DNA of 42,732 nucleotides from Chloroflexota bacterium (GTDB taxonomy: Bacteria > Chloroflexota > Limnocylindria > Limnocylindrales > CSP1-4). Below are positions 32,276 through 42,732 of the stretch, in pieces. The stretch covers positions 1-42,732 of the forward strand of contig JAJYNP010000258.1 in NCBI GenBank assembly GCA_021786265.1, given 5' to 3'. Each line of letters opens with the position of its first letter. The first letter of the stretch is position 1. A program made the translations under genes and the position numbers. The notes beneath the pieces were generated by a model. It was not told where the DNA came from. It made no database searches and saw nothing but the letters and a program-made list of their open reading frames with translations.

Positions 32276-32336
32276 TCACGCGCGCCCCGCGCTCACGCGC
32301 GCCCCAGCCGATAGGCACGCCCCAGCCGATAGGCAC
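32276..32336 (+). repeat. 18-bp tandem repeat at the uxaC 3' end
   Basis: GCCCCAGCCGATAGGCAC occurs twice in tandem (32301-32318, 32319-32336). On the minus strand it encodes two copies of AYRLGR at the UxaC C-terminus. Just before it, TCACGCGCGCCCC is repeated at 32276-32288 and 32293-32305; the second copy holds the uxaC stop. Confidence 0.9.
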
Positions 32337-33741
32337 GCCTGGCCAGGCCCACGGCCATCTCGTAGGCCATCTCGACTGCCTCGGGTTCGTCCACCAGGCC
32401 GCGCACCACCAGCCCGGCCAGCCAGTCGGCGCTGGCCCGCCGCCAGACGTCGTGCCGGGCCGGGATCGAGACGAAGGCCCGCGTGTCGTCGTTGAACCCG
32501 ACCGTGTTCCACAGCCCCGCCGTCTCCATCACCAGGGCGAAGTAGCGGGCCATGCCGTTGAGGCTGTCGTGAAACCACCAGGGCGGGCCGAGGCGCACGG
32601 CGGGGTAGTGCCCGGCCAGGGGCGCGAGCTCGCGCGCGTAGCTGCTCTCGTCCAGGGTGAAGAGGATCAGCGTCAGCCGCGCGTCGTCGCCGAAGCGCTC
32701 CAGCAGCGGCCGCAGGTTGCGGGTGAACTCGGTCGTCACCGGGATGTCGGCGCCCTTGTCGGCCCCGAACCGCTCGAACACCGAGGCGTCGTGGTTGCGG
32801 AGGGCGCCCACGTGCAGCTGCATCGCGAGCCCGTCCTCGACGCTCAGGCGCGCCTCCTCGATCAGCAGGTGCCCGGTGAAGCGACGCGCGTCATCGGCGG
32901 TCGCCGCCCCGCGCAGAGCCCGGGCGAAGATCGCCTCGGCCTCGACAGCGTCGAGGGGGGTGGTGTAGGCGGACTCGACCCCGTGATCCGTGGCGGTGGC
33001 GCCCATCCGCTTGAAGAACGCACGCCGCTCCTCGAGGGCCGTGACCAGCGCGGCGCACGAGGTGATCTCGCGCCCGCAGGCCCGGCCGAGGTCGTCGAGA
33101 CGGGCGCGCCAATCGGGCGCGCCGATGTTCACCACGCCGTCGGGGCGGAACGTCGGGCGGACGTCGCCGGCCCAGCCCGAGGTCCGGATCGCCTGGTGCC
33201 AGGCCAGCGGGTCGCCGGCGTCGTCGGTGGTGCACAGGGTCTCGATGTTGAACCGCTCGAACAGGGCCCGCGGCCGGAACTCGGGCCGCGCCAGCCTGTC
33301 GCTGAGCTCGTCGTACACCGCCTGGGCGTTGGCCCCGGTCAGCGGCTCCGGGATGCCGAACACCTCGTGCAGCTCCTGTGCGAGCCAGATCCCGGTCGGG
33401 GTGCCCCGGAACAGGTGGAAGTGGTCGGCGAACACCTGCCAGATCTGCCGGTGATCGACCGGGTCGGCGAGCCCGTCGCGCCGCGGCACGCCGAGCGCCT
33501 CCAGCGCGACGCCCTGGGAGTGGAGCATCCGGAAGACGTAGTGGTCGGGGATGATGAACAGGTCGGCGGGGGTGCCGAACGTCGCGTCCTCGTCGGCCAG
33601 CAGCCGCGGATCGACATGGCCGTGCGGGCTGACGATGGGGAGGTCCGCGATCCCCTCGTAGAGTGCGCGTGCCACGCGCCGCTGGGCCGGGTCGGGCGCG
33701 AAGAACCGATCGGCCGACAGGGGCGATGGGTGTGCGTGCAT
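32293..33741 (-). CDS. uxaC: Uronate isomerase UxaC
   Basis: UxaC isomerises D-glucuronate to D-fructuronate and D-galacturonate to D-tagaturonate, entering the Ashwell pathway. The 482-residue amidohydrolase-fold protein has SPHGHVDPRLL near the N-terminus (metal-binding His pair), FRMLHSQGV, ERFNIETLCTTDDAGDPLA, HVGALRNHD, WWFHDSLNGM and the late block GFNDDTRAFVSIPARHDVWRR. Length and motifs are normal except for the terminal duplication of AYRLGR. The ATG overlaps the stop of the phosphatase gene by one base, with GGAGG upstream. No uxuA, uxaB or kdgK is in the window. Confidence 0.93.
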   Translation of the reverse strand: MHAHPSPLSADRFFAPDPAQRRVARALYEGIADLPIVSPHGHVDPRLLADEDATFGTPADLFIIPDHYVFRMLHSQGVALEALGVPRRDGLADPVDHRQIWQVFADHFHLFRGTPTGIWLAQELHEVFGIPEPLTGANAQAVYDELSDRLARPEFRPRALFERFNIETLCTTDDAGDPLAWHQAIRTSGWAGDVRPTFRPDGVVNIGAPDWRARLDDLGRACGREITSCAALVTALEERRAFFKRMGATATDHGVESAYTTPLDAVEAEAIFARALRGAATADDARRFTGHLLIEEARLSVEDGLAMQLHVGALRNHDASVFERFGADKGADIPVTTEFTRNLRPLLERFGDDARLTLILFTLDESSYARELAPLAGHYPAVRLGPPWWFHDSLNGMARYFALVMETAGLWNTVGFNDDTRAFVSIPARHDVWRRASADWLAGLVVRGLVDEPEAVEMAYEMAVGLARRAYRLGRAYRLGRA

Positions 33742-34691
33742 CAGTCCTCCGAGCGCTCATCGCGCCACCAGTCGTCGCCCAGCTCCACGAACGCGGCGAC
33801 CATGCCCTGGCGCAGCCCCTCCGGCACCACGGTGATCTCCTCGAGCCCGTAGTGGGCGAGCACGGCCGCGATGATCAGGAGCCCCGGGGGGAGGATCCGC
33901 ACGCGCGCAGGGTCCTCGCCACTGCGTCGGGCGATCCGTCGCGCGGATCGTGCCAGCAGCTCCGCCGCGAGGCTCGCGAGTTCGGTCGCGGTCAGGAGCT
34001 GCGGCCCCTCCCGTCCCCGTGTCCGCTCGAGCCCGGCGAGGTTGTGCGCCGATCCGCCGGTCGCCCACGCGCGCGCCGGCCTGCCTTCCGGCGCCAGCCC
34101 CAGGGCCCTGCCCACCTGCACCGCACCGAGCGCCCAGGACAGCGCCTCGGGCGGATCCCCGTGCAGCGACGCACCGAGGAGCGCCGCGCCCACCGGCAGC
34201 GAGGCGCTCGCGATGCGACGGCGGCCTTCGGTCAGGGTCAGCTCGGTGGACGCCCCGCCCGAGTCGATCACCAGCTGCGGGCCGGCGGGGTCCAGGCGGC
34301 CACGCGCGCCGGCAAGGCCGAGCGCCGCCTCCCGCGCACCGGTCAGCACGCGCACGGGCTGGCCGATCCGGGCCTCGAGACGCTGGACCACGAGCGGTCC
34401 GTCGCCGGCGCGGCGCAGCGCCTCCGTGGCGCCGATCACCAGGGGGGCGTGCTGTCGCTCCGCCAGCCAGGCGAAGTGCCCGGCCACGTCCTCCAGCCGG
34501 GCGGTGGCCCGGTGGCCCACGCGGCCCTTCGCGGCGACCCGGCGTCCCAGCTCCAGGAGCGCGCCGTGCTGTTCCAGCACCGTGATCCCGGGACCGACGA
34601 GCTCGTCGGTCCCGGGGTTGACGCGGGCGATCAGCACGTGGACGGTGTCGCTGCCGATGTCGAGCGCGGCGACCCGCTGCTCGGCGTTCAT
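33741..34691 (-). CDS. Ppx/GppA family phosphatase
   Basis: This 316-residue protein is the short two-domain Ppx/GppA type (exopolyphosphatase / pppGpp phosphatase fold). ASKHA motifs are ALDIGSDTVHVLIA, the phosphate-2 block VIDSGGASTELTL, LPVGAALLGASL, ATGGSAHNLAGLE and the terminal RVRILPPGLLIIAAVL. It lacks the C-terminal HD domain of long enzymes. Substrate (polyphosphate or pppGpp) cannot be told from sequence. The start is ATG 34691-34689, overlapping the antiporter stop (ATGA). A longer open frame upstream lies antisense-like inside the antiporter gene and is not used. Confidence 0.88.
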   Translation of the reverse strand: MNAEQRVAALDIGSDTVHVLIARVNPGTDELVGPGITVLEQHGALLELGRRVAAKGRVGHRATARLEDVAGHFAWLAERQHAPLVIGATEALRRAGDGPLVVQRLEARIGQPVRVLTGAREAALGLAGARGRLDPAGPQLVIDSGGASTELTLTEGRRRIASASLPVGAALLGASLHGDPPEALSWALGAVQVGRALGLAPEGRPARAWATGGSAHNLAGLERTRGREGPQLLTATELASLAAELLARSARRIARRSGEDPARVRILPPGLLIIAAVLAHYGLEEITVVPEGLRQGMVAAFVELGDDWWRDERSED

Positions 34692-35869
34692 GCCGGCGCC
34701 TGCTGCGTGGCGGGGACGGGCGGCGGGGCCGCGGACAGGGCGTCCGCCAGCTGGCGGCTGCCGATCGCGGCGGGCACGACCGTCAGGCAGCCGGCGGCGA
34801 CGACGGCGGCCGCCACGGCCGGCGAGAGGGCGCCGGTGGCCAGCCCGAGCGAGGCGGTCGCGGCCGGGAGCCCCAGCTGGGCCGAGGCGGCCAGCCCGAA
34901 CCCGAGCCTGGGTACCGGCGCGACCACGCGCGCGGCAACCAGGTGCGTGAGCAGCACCGCGGCCGCGAGCAGGAACGCGAGCAGGATCGCGCCCGGGTCC
35001 CCGAGCAGGGAGCGGACGTCGAGCTCCGAGCCGAGCAGCACGAAGAAGGCCGGCACGAAGAACCCCTCCGCCAGCCCCGACAGCTGGAGCTCGAGGCGCT
35101 GCGGCTCGCGGAGGCGCGCCAGCACGATCCCGGCCCCGAAGCCGGCCACGAGCGTCGAGCCCCCGGTCTCGGTGGCGATGAGCGACAGCACGACCAGCAG
35201 CAGGAGGGTCACGCGCAGCTGGAGGGCCCACCCGCGGGCCTGCGAGCGATCGCGGAGCGTCAGGATGGCGGGAGCGCGCGCAGCACGCTCCCCGAGCCAG
35301 AGGCCACCCAGGGTGACGGCCACGATCAGCACGTCGCCACCGAGGGCGCCCGGGACGTGCGCCGCGCCGATGAGCGTCAGCGGCATGGCCAGAACGGTGG
35401 TCGCGTCGGCCAGCGGGATCCATGCCAGCAGCAGGCCGATCCCCGGGCCGAGCAGGCCCCGCTCCTCGAGGATCGGGAACGCGATCGCGGCGGAGCTTCC
35501 GGCGATCAGCACGGGGAAGAGGATCGCGGGCGCGCGTGGCGCGCCGATGGCGCCGATCGCGAGGCCGGCGGGGAGCGCAAGCGCCGCCACGATCACAAAG
35601 GCGATCGCGCCGGCGCGGGCACCACCCCGCAACGACGGGGACCGGAGGTCCACGCGCGTGCCCGCGACGAGCATGAGCATGGCGAACCCGAGCCCGTAGA
35701 GGAGCCCGTTGGTGGGGGTCGACAGGTCGATCAGCCCCAGCCCGGACCGCCCGAGGACGACGCCGGCGGCGAGCTCGCCCACCACCGCGGGGATGAGTGG
35801 CCGCCGGCCGGCGGCCATCAGGGGTCCCACCAGGCCGGCCAGCACGATCACGAGCAGTGAGCCGAACAT
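34688..35869 (-). CDS. CPA2-family cation/proton antiporter
   Basis: The 393-residue protein has about 12 membrane helices and fits the monovalent cation:proton antiporter-2 family. Visible features are MAAGRRPLIPAVVGELAAGV followed by LGRSGLGL, AMLMLVAGTRVDL, GSSAAIAFPILEERGLLG and GFFVPAFFVLLGSELD, plus LLLAWIPLADATTVLAMPLT where family members carry the ion-binding acidic residue. No cytoplasmic TrkA-N or UspA domain follows. It would exchange Na+ or K+ for H+. The ATG follows GGAGGGGG on the minus strand, and its stop overlaps the phosphatase start. Confidence 0.88.
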   Translation of the reverse strand: MFGSLLVIVLAGLVGPLMAAGRRPLIPAVVGELAAGVVLGRSGLGLIDLSTPTNGLLYGLGFAMLMLVAGTRVDLRSPSLRGGARAGAIAFVIVAALALPAGLAIGAIGAPRAPAILFPVLIAGSSAAIAFPILEERGLLGPGIGLLLAWIPLADATTVLAMPLTLIGAAHVPGALGGDVLIVAVTLGGLWLGERAARAPAILTLRDRSQARGWALQLRVTLLLLVVLSLIATETGGSTLVAGFGAGIVLARLREPQRLELQLSGLAEGFFVPAFFVLLGSELDVRSLLGDPGAILLAFLLAAAVLLTHLVAARVVAPVPRLGFGLAASAQLGLPAATASLGLATGALSPAVAAAVVAAGCLTVVPAAIGSRQLADALSAAPPPVPATQQAPA

Positions 35870-35908
35870 CGCCCCCTCCGCTTCAGGTCACCCTCGCGCC
35901 GCCCCGGG

Positions 35909-37465
35909 TCAGCTCACGGCCCGTGCCGCTCGTCGCGTCCTGGCCGTGTCGCCCGCGATGACCGTCATCGCGCTGGCGGCCAGGACGATCAGTGCCGACA
36001 CTGCCAGGGCATGCGCCATGCCGACCGTGAACGCGCCCATGGTGGGTGCGCCAAGCTGGATCGACGTGCCCAGGAAGATGGCCCCGACCAGCCGCGGCGG
36101 AATGGCCGCGGCAGCCACGGCCAGCGCCAGGGCGAAGCTGGTCACCATCCCGGTCTGCCGGAACGTCGCGAGCGTCGCGCTGGCCACGCCCAGTCGCTGC
36201 ACGGGCGCGGCGCCCATGACCGAGCTGGTGTTGGGCGACCAGAACAGACCCCCGCCCACGCCGAGCACGAGGAGCCCGAGCAGCAGCGCGCCATACGACG
36301 AGGTGACGGTGAGCTGGGCGAGGATCACGCAGGCGGCCGCCTGGAGGATCAGCCCGACGGTGGCCGGTGTCCGCGCGCCCACCCGGTCCGAGACCAACCC
36401 GCCGATGGGACCGATCACGGACTGCACCAGCGACAGGGGCAGGATCATCAGCGCTGCCTGGAGCGGGGTGGTGCCTTTCACGGCCTGCAGGTAGAACACG
36501 ATGAGGAAGTTCACCGCGAACATGCTGAGGCTCTGCAGCGTCGCGGCGGCCGTGCCGAACGCGAGGATCCGCGATCGGAGCAGCGACGGGTCGATGAAGT
36601 GCGTGCCGCCGCCCCGCTCGGAGACGGCGAACAGCACCTCCAGGACGGCGAACGCGCCGAACAGGCCCAGCGTGGGCGCCGAGAACCAGCCCCAGGAAAT
36701 CCCCTGCGACAGCGCGATGAGCAGGCAGGAGACCCCGCCCGAGAACAGCACCATCCCGAGCACGTCGAAACGCTCGCCGCGTCTCGGCTGGCCCACCTCG
36801 TGCAGCGCCAGGTAGCCCCAAAGCGTCCCGATCGCCCCGATCGGCACGTTGACCAGGAAGATCCACTGCCAGGAGAGGAACGCGAGGATGAGGCCGCCCG
36901 CCACCGGCCCCACGATGTTGCCGATGGCCCAGGTGATCGAGTTGATGCCCATCGCCCGCCCACGCTCGCCGGCGGGGAACGCCTCGGTGATGATCGCCAT
37001 CGCGTTCGCCATGAGCATGGCGCCGCCCACCCCCTGCACCAGCCGGAACAGGACCAGCTCGGCCCCGCTGCCGGCCAGCGCGCAGAGCAGCGATCCGACG
37101 GTGAACACGGCGAACCCCGCGTTGTACATGCGGACGCGCCCGAACATGTCGGCCAGGCGGCCGAACAGCATCAGGAACACCGTGCTCATCAGGATGTAGC
37201 CCATGAGCACCCAGATCATCGTGACGAGGTCCGAGCGAAGGCTGGTCATGATCGTCGGCAGTCCGAGCACGACGATGGACGAGTCGATGGCGGCCATGGC
37301 GGATCCGAGCGTGGTCACCGACAGGGCGACCCACTTGTACTCGATCCCGGACCTCCCGCGCTCGATCCCGGACCTCGGATCGGCCGGCACCCGCACCGGC
37401 ACGCCCGGCTCGGGCCCGGCCGGTCCCGCCTGCGGTGCGCGCTCGACCTCGCCCTCACGGCTCAC
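35909..37465 (-). CDS. MFS drug exporter, DHA2 (EmrB/QacA) type
   Basis: The 518-residue protein has about 14 membrane helices and DHA2 family motifs. These are the first helix with AAIDSSIVVLGLPTI, motif A in LFGRLADMFGRVRMY, FRLVQGVGGAMLMANAMAII, the antiporter motif C region AIGNIVGPVAGGLILAFLSW followed by FLVNVPIG, and a central RGERFDVLG loop. It is probably a proton-coupled exporter of drugs or metabolites. GTG 37465-37463 is chosen because GGAGGAGG lies eight bases upstream. A longer frame to 37687 would run under the pilin-like gene. It is the first gene of the minus operon. Confidence 0.88.
   Translation of the reverse strand: MSREGEVERAPQAGPAGPEPGVPVRVPADPRSGIERGRSGIEYKWVALSVTTLGSAMAAIDSSIVVLGLPTIMTSLRSDLVTMIWVLMGYILMSTVFLMLFGRLADMFGRVRMYNAGFAVFTVGSLLCALAGSGAELVLFRLVQGVGGAMLMANAMAIITEAFPAGERGRAMGINSITWAIGNIVGPVAGGLILAFLSWQWIFLVNVPIGAIGTLWGYLALHEVGQPRRGERFDVLGMVLFSGGVSCLLIALSQGISWGWFSAPTLGLFGAFAVLEVLFAVSERGGGTHFIDPSLLRSRILAFGTAAATLQSLSMFAVNFLIVFYLQAVKGTTPLQAALMILPLSLVQSVIGPIGGLVSDRVGARTPATVGLILQAAACVILAQLTVTSSYGALLLGLLVLGVGGGLFWSPNTSSVMGAAPVQRLGVASATLATFRQTGMVTSFALALAVAAAAIPPRLVGAIFLGTSIQLGAPTMGAFTVGMAHALAVSALIVLAASAMTVIAGDTARTRRAARAVS
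37340..37376 (-). repeat. 16-bp direct repeat in the MFS 5' region
   Basis: CTCGATCCCGGACCTC occurs at 37340-37355 and 37361-37376. On the minus strand it gives RSGIE twice in the cytoplasmic N-terminus, in a 7-residue period. Confidence 0.85.
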
Positions 37466-37559
37466 GTGCACGACCTCCTCCGACGTCCCGGGCAGATCGA
37501 CCGCGTCTTCCCTCGGGACCGCACGGCCCTGCGATCCACGCACATTGTCGCTCGGACGG

Positions 37560-37593
37560 CTGACCCTGCCCGGCGACACTGACCCTGCCCGGC
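37560..37593 (+). repeat. 15-bp direct repeat between MFS and pilin-like genes
   Basis: CTGACCCTGCCCGGC occurs at 37560-37574 and 37579-37593, in the 177-bp divergent gap. It could be a tandem binding site or a simple duplication. TTGACG at 37597-37602 may be a -35 for the downstream gene, but no good -10 is seen. Confidence 0.7.
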
Positions 37594-37642
37594 CAGTTGA
37601 CGGCGCGGCACGGGTGCTCGACCCTGACGGCCGGGAGGCGCG

Positions 37643-37888
37643 ATGACCGGACAGCGTGACGAGGAAGCGGCGGTGCCGGCGCGGCACGCGCCCCGCCGGC
37701 GAGGCCGCGGCCAGGGCCTGGCGGAGTACGCGCTGATCCTGGCGCTGATCGCGCTGCTGGTGCTCGCCGGCCTGGTGGTGCTCGGCGCCTACTACGGCCC
37801 CTCGGTCAGCCTTTCCACTCCCGCGCCGAGTGCCGTTCCGAGCGCTGCGCCCGGCCCGTCGTTCGTGCTCCCGTCGCCGGTGGGGTGA
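37643..37888 (+). CDS. Flp/TadE-like prepilin, orphan
   Basis: This 81-residue protein has the type IVb (Flp) prepilin layout: a basic leader (RHAPRRRGRG), a likely prepilin peptidase site before QGLAEY, with Glu at position +5, then the hydrophobic helix LAEYALILALIALLVLAGLV. The tail is low-complexity Pro/Ser/Ala (about 25 residues). No tad, rcp or prepilin-peptidase gene is nearby, so it is an orphan subunit here. ATG 37643 follows CGGGAGG at 37630-37636. It is next to a secreted amylase but they are separated by a strong promoter, so joint function is uncertain. Confidence 0.75.
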   Translation: MTGQRDEEAAVPARHAPRRRGRGQGLAEYALILALIALLVLAGLVVLGAYYGPSVSLSTPAPSAVPSAAPGPSFVLPSPVG

Positions 37889-37905
37889 GCTCGCGTGCGT
37901 TCGTC

Positions 37906-37941
37906 TTGACAGACGCGGTTGCCGGAGTGTAAACCGGTTTA
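37906..37941 (+). promoter_or_regulatory. Amylase promoter with LacI-type operator
   Basis: A consensus -35 TTGACA (37906-37911) is followed by TGTAAA or TAAACC at 16-18 bp as the -10. The perfect 12-bp palindrome TAAACCGGTTTA (37930-37941) covers the -10. A central CG and AAACC/GGTTT arms are typical of LacI/GalR-family operators such as those of maltose regulators. A repressor bound here would block transcription of the downstream amylase. Confidence 0.7.
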
Positions 37942-38034
37942 ACGCTGGAACGGGCGGGAGGGCCCGTTGCCCAAGCCGGCAGGACGACAGTGCGTGCGGC
38001 GGGGGGCGCGCGACAACCAGGGAGGGTTGGGAGG

Positions 38035-42273
<4,239 letters not shown>

Positions 42274-42333
42274 CTGTCCGGGCGACCGGTCGAGAGCGCG
42301 AGCGTCTGTCTGGTCGCGCGCGCTGGAGCCGGA

Positions 42334-42369
42334 GACGGCGAGGCCGGCCTTCGGGCCGGCCTCGCCGTC
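42334..42369. terminator. Bidirectional terminator with UUCG tetraloop
   Basis: GACGGCGAGGCCGGCC (42334-42349) pairs perfectly with its complement at 42354-42369 around a TTCG loop, a 16-bp stem. It lies between two convergent genes, so it can end both transcripts. There is no strong T-run on either side. Confidence 0.85.
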
Positions 42370-42373
42370 CCGG

Positions 42374-42732
42374 TCAGGCTTCGGCGGTGCCCTCTCGGGC
42401 CAGCCGGCGCAGCACGGCCGGCAGGATGCCGCCCTCGCGGTAGTAGTCGATCTCGATGGGGCCGTCAAGCCGGGCGACCGCGCGGAAGCTCCGGGCGATC
42501 CCGTCGCCACCGGTGACCTCCACGGTGACCTCCTGCCGGGGCTGGAGGCCGGCCGCGAGCCCGCGGACGGCGTACGACTCGCGGCCCGTGAGTCCCAGCG
42601 AGTCGGCGCTCTCCCCGGGCAGGAACTGCAGGGGGAGCACGCCCATTCCGACCAGGTTCGAGCGATGGATCCGTTCGAAGGACTGGGCGAGCACGGCCCG
42701 CACCCCGAGCAGGTTGGTGCCCTTGGCGGCCC
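42374..42732 (-). CDS. acnA: Aconitate hydratase A, C-terminal part (partial)
   Basis: The gene enters from the right edge and its last 119 codons are seen. [36 protein letters not shown] and [14 protein letters not shown] match the C-terminal swivel domain of aconitase A, which isomerises citrate to isocitrate; the Ser/Arg in [14 protein letters not shown] form part of the substrate site. The iron-sulfur cysteines lie outside the window. The related 2-methylcitrate dehydratase AcnD cannot be fully excluded. It converges on the amylase gene, with a strong hairpin between. Confidence 0.92.
   Translation of the reverse strand, partial: AAKGTNLLGVRAVLAQSFERIHRSNLVGMGVLPLQFLPGESADSLGLTGRESYAVRGLAAGLQPRQEVTVEVTGGDGIARSFRAVARLDGPIEIDYYREGGILPAVLRRLAREGTAEA

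Noticed and set aside
33741..35423. 560-residue version of the Ppx/GppA gene
   Set aside because: The extra 240 N-terminal residues lie across the antiporter gene in another frame and are low-complexity; ATG 34691 directly precedes the conserved ALDIGSD motif.
36011..37582. 523-codon plus-strand open frame opposite the MFS gene
   Set aside because: His/Arg/Glu-rich low-complexity sequence with no motifs, while the minus strand encodes a clear 14-helix transporter.
37466..37687. N-terminal extension of the MFS gene to 37687
   Set aside because: It would overlap the pilin-like gene and its ribosome site; a GTG at 37465 with GGAGGAGG eight bases upstream gives the normal family length.

Overview
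The window looks like a chromosomal piece of a high-GC Chloroflexota bacterium, probably of the Limnocylindria/Ellin6529 type. This is inferred from the division cluster carrying the small basic protein Sbp (DUF1290) beside ftsA/ftsZ, the very high GC with frequent GTG starts and 1-8 bp gene overlaps, and the gene families present. No 16S rRNA or other definitive marker is in the window, so the taxonomy stays tentative.

Positions 1-18.2 kb hold a division and cell-wall (dcw) cluster, all on the + strand: mraZ (tail only), rsmH, a 67-residue basic protein, an FtsL/DivIC-like protein, ftsI, murF, mraY, murD, ftsW, murG, murB, ddl, ftsQ, sbp, ftsA, ftsZ, then yggS, yggT and yggU. Together these make lipid II from UDP-MurNAc-tripeptide onward and build the FtsZ/FtsA/FtsQ/FtsL/FtsW/FtsI divisome. 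murE and murC are missing from their usual places, and several Mur enzymes carry altered signature motifs. The 660 bp between ftsA and ftsZ have no gene but contain strong inverted repeats, a 13-bp tandem repeat and a likely ftsZ promoter.

Positions 18.3-21.7 kb are a looser region: tRNA-Val(CAC) with its own promoter, an unknown 107-residue protein, an alpha/beta hydrolase, and a divergent pair (a 64-residue protein and an ABATE/CGNR zinc-finger regulator) that shares a compact intergenic promoter with an imperfect palindrome. Two stretches of about 0.5 kb hold no convincing gene.

Positions 21.7-32.25 kb form an alpha-glucan utilisation operon: a ROK repressor, two sugar ABC permeases, a lipoprotein solute-binding protein, a single-domain GH15 enzyme, a GH31 alpha-glucosidase and a secreted, membrane-anchored GH13 amylase. 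No ATPase is encoded, so a shared MsmK/MalK-type ATPase elsewhere is implied. The GH15 + GH31 pair suggests alpha-1,6-linked (isomalto) as well as alpha-1,4-linked substrates.

Positions 32.3-37.5 kb are a - strand operon: DHA2-type MFS exporter, CPA2 cation/proton antiporter, Ppx/GppA phosphatase and uronate isomerase UxaC. Positions 37.6-42.3 kb return to the + strand with an orphan Flp-pilin-like protein and a 1412-residue multidomain secreted amylase (two X25 modules, GH13, FN3 domains, CBM20). The amylase is preceded by a TTGACA promoter overlapped by the perfect palindrome TAAACCGGTTTA, which looks like a LacI-family operator. A 16-bp-stem UUCG hairpin separates it from the convergent 3' end of aconitase at the right edge.
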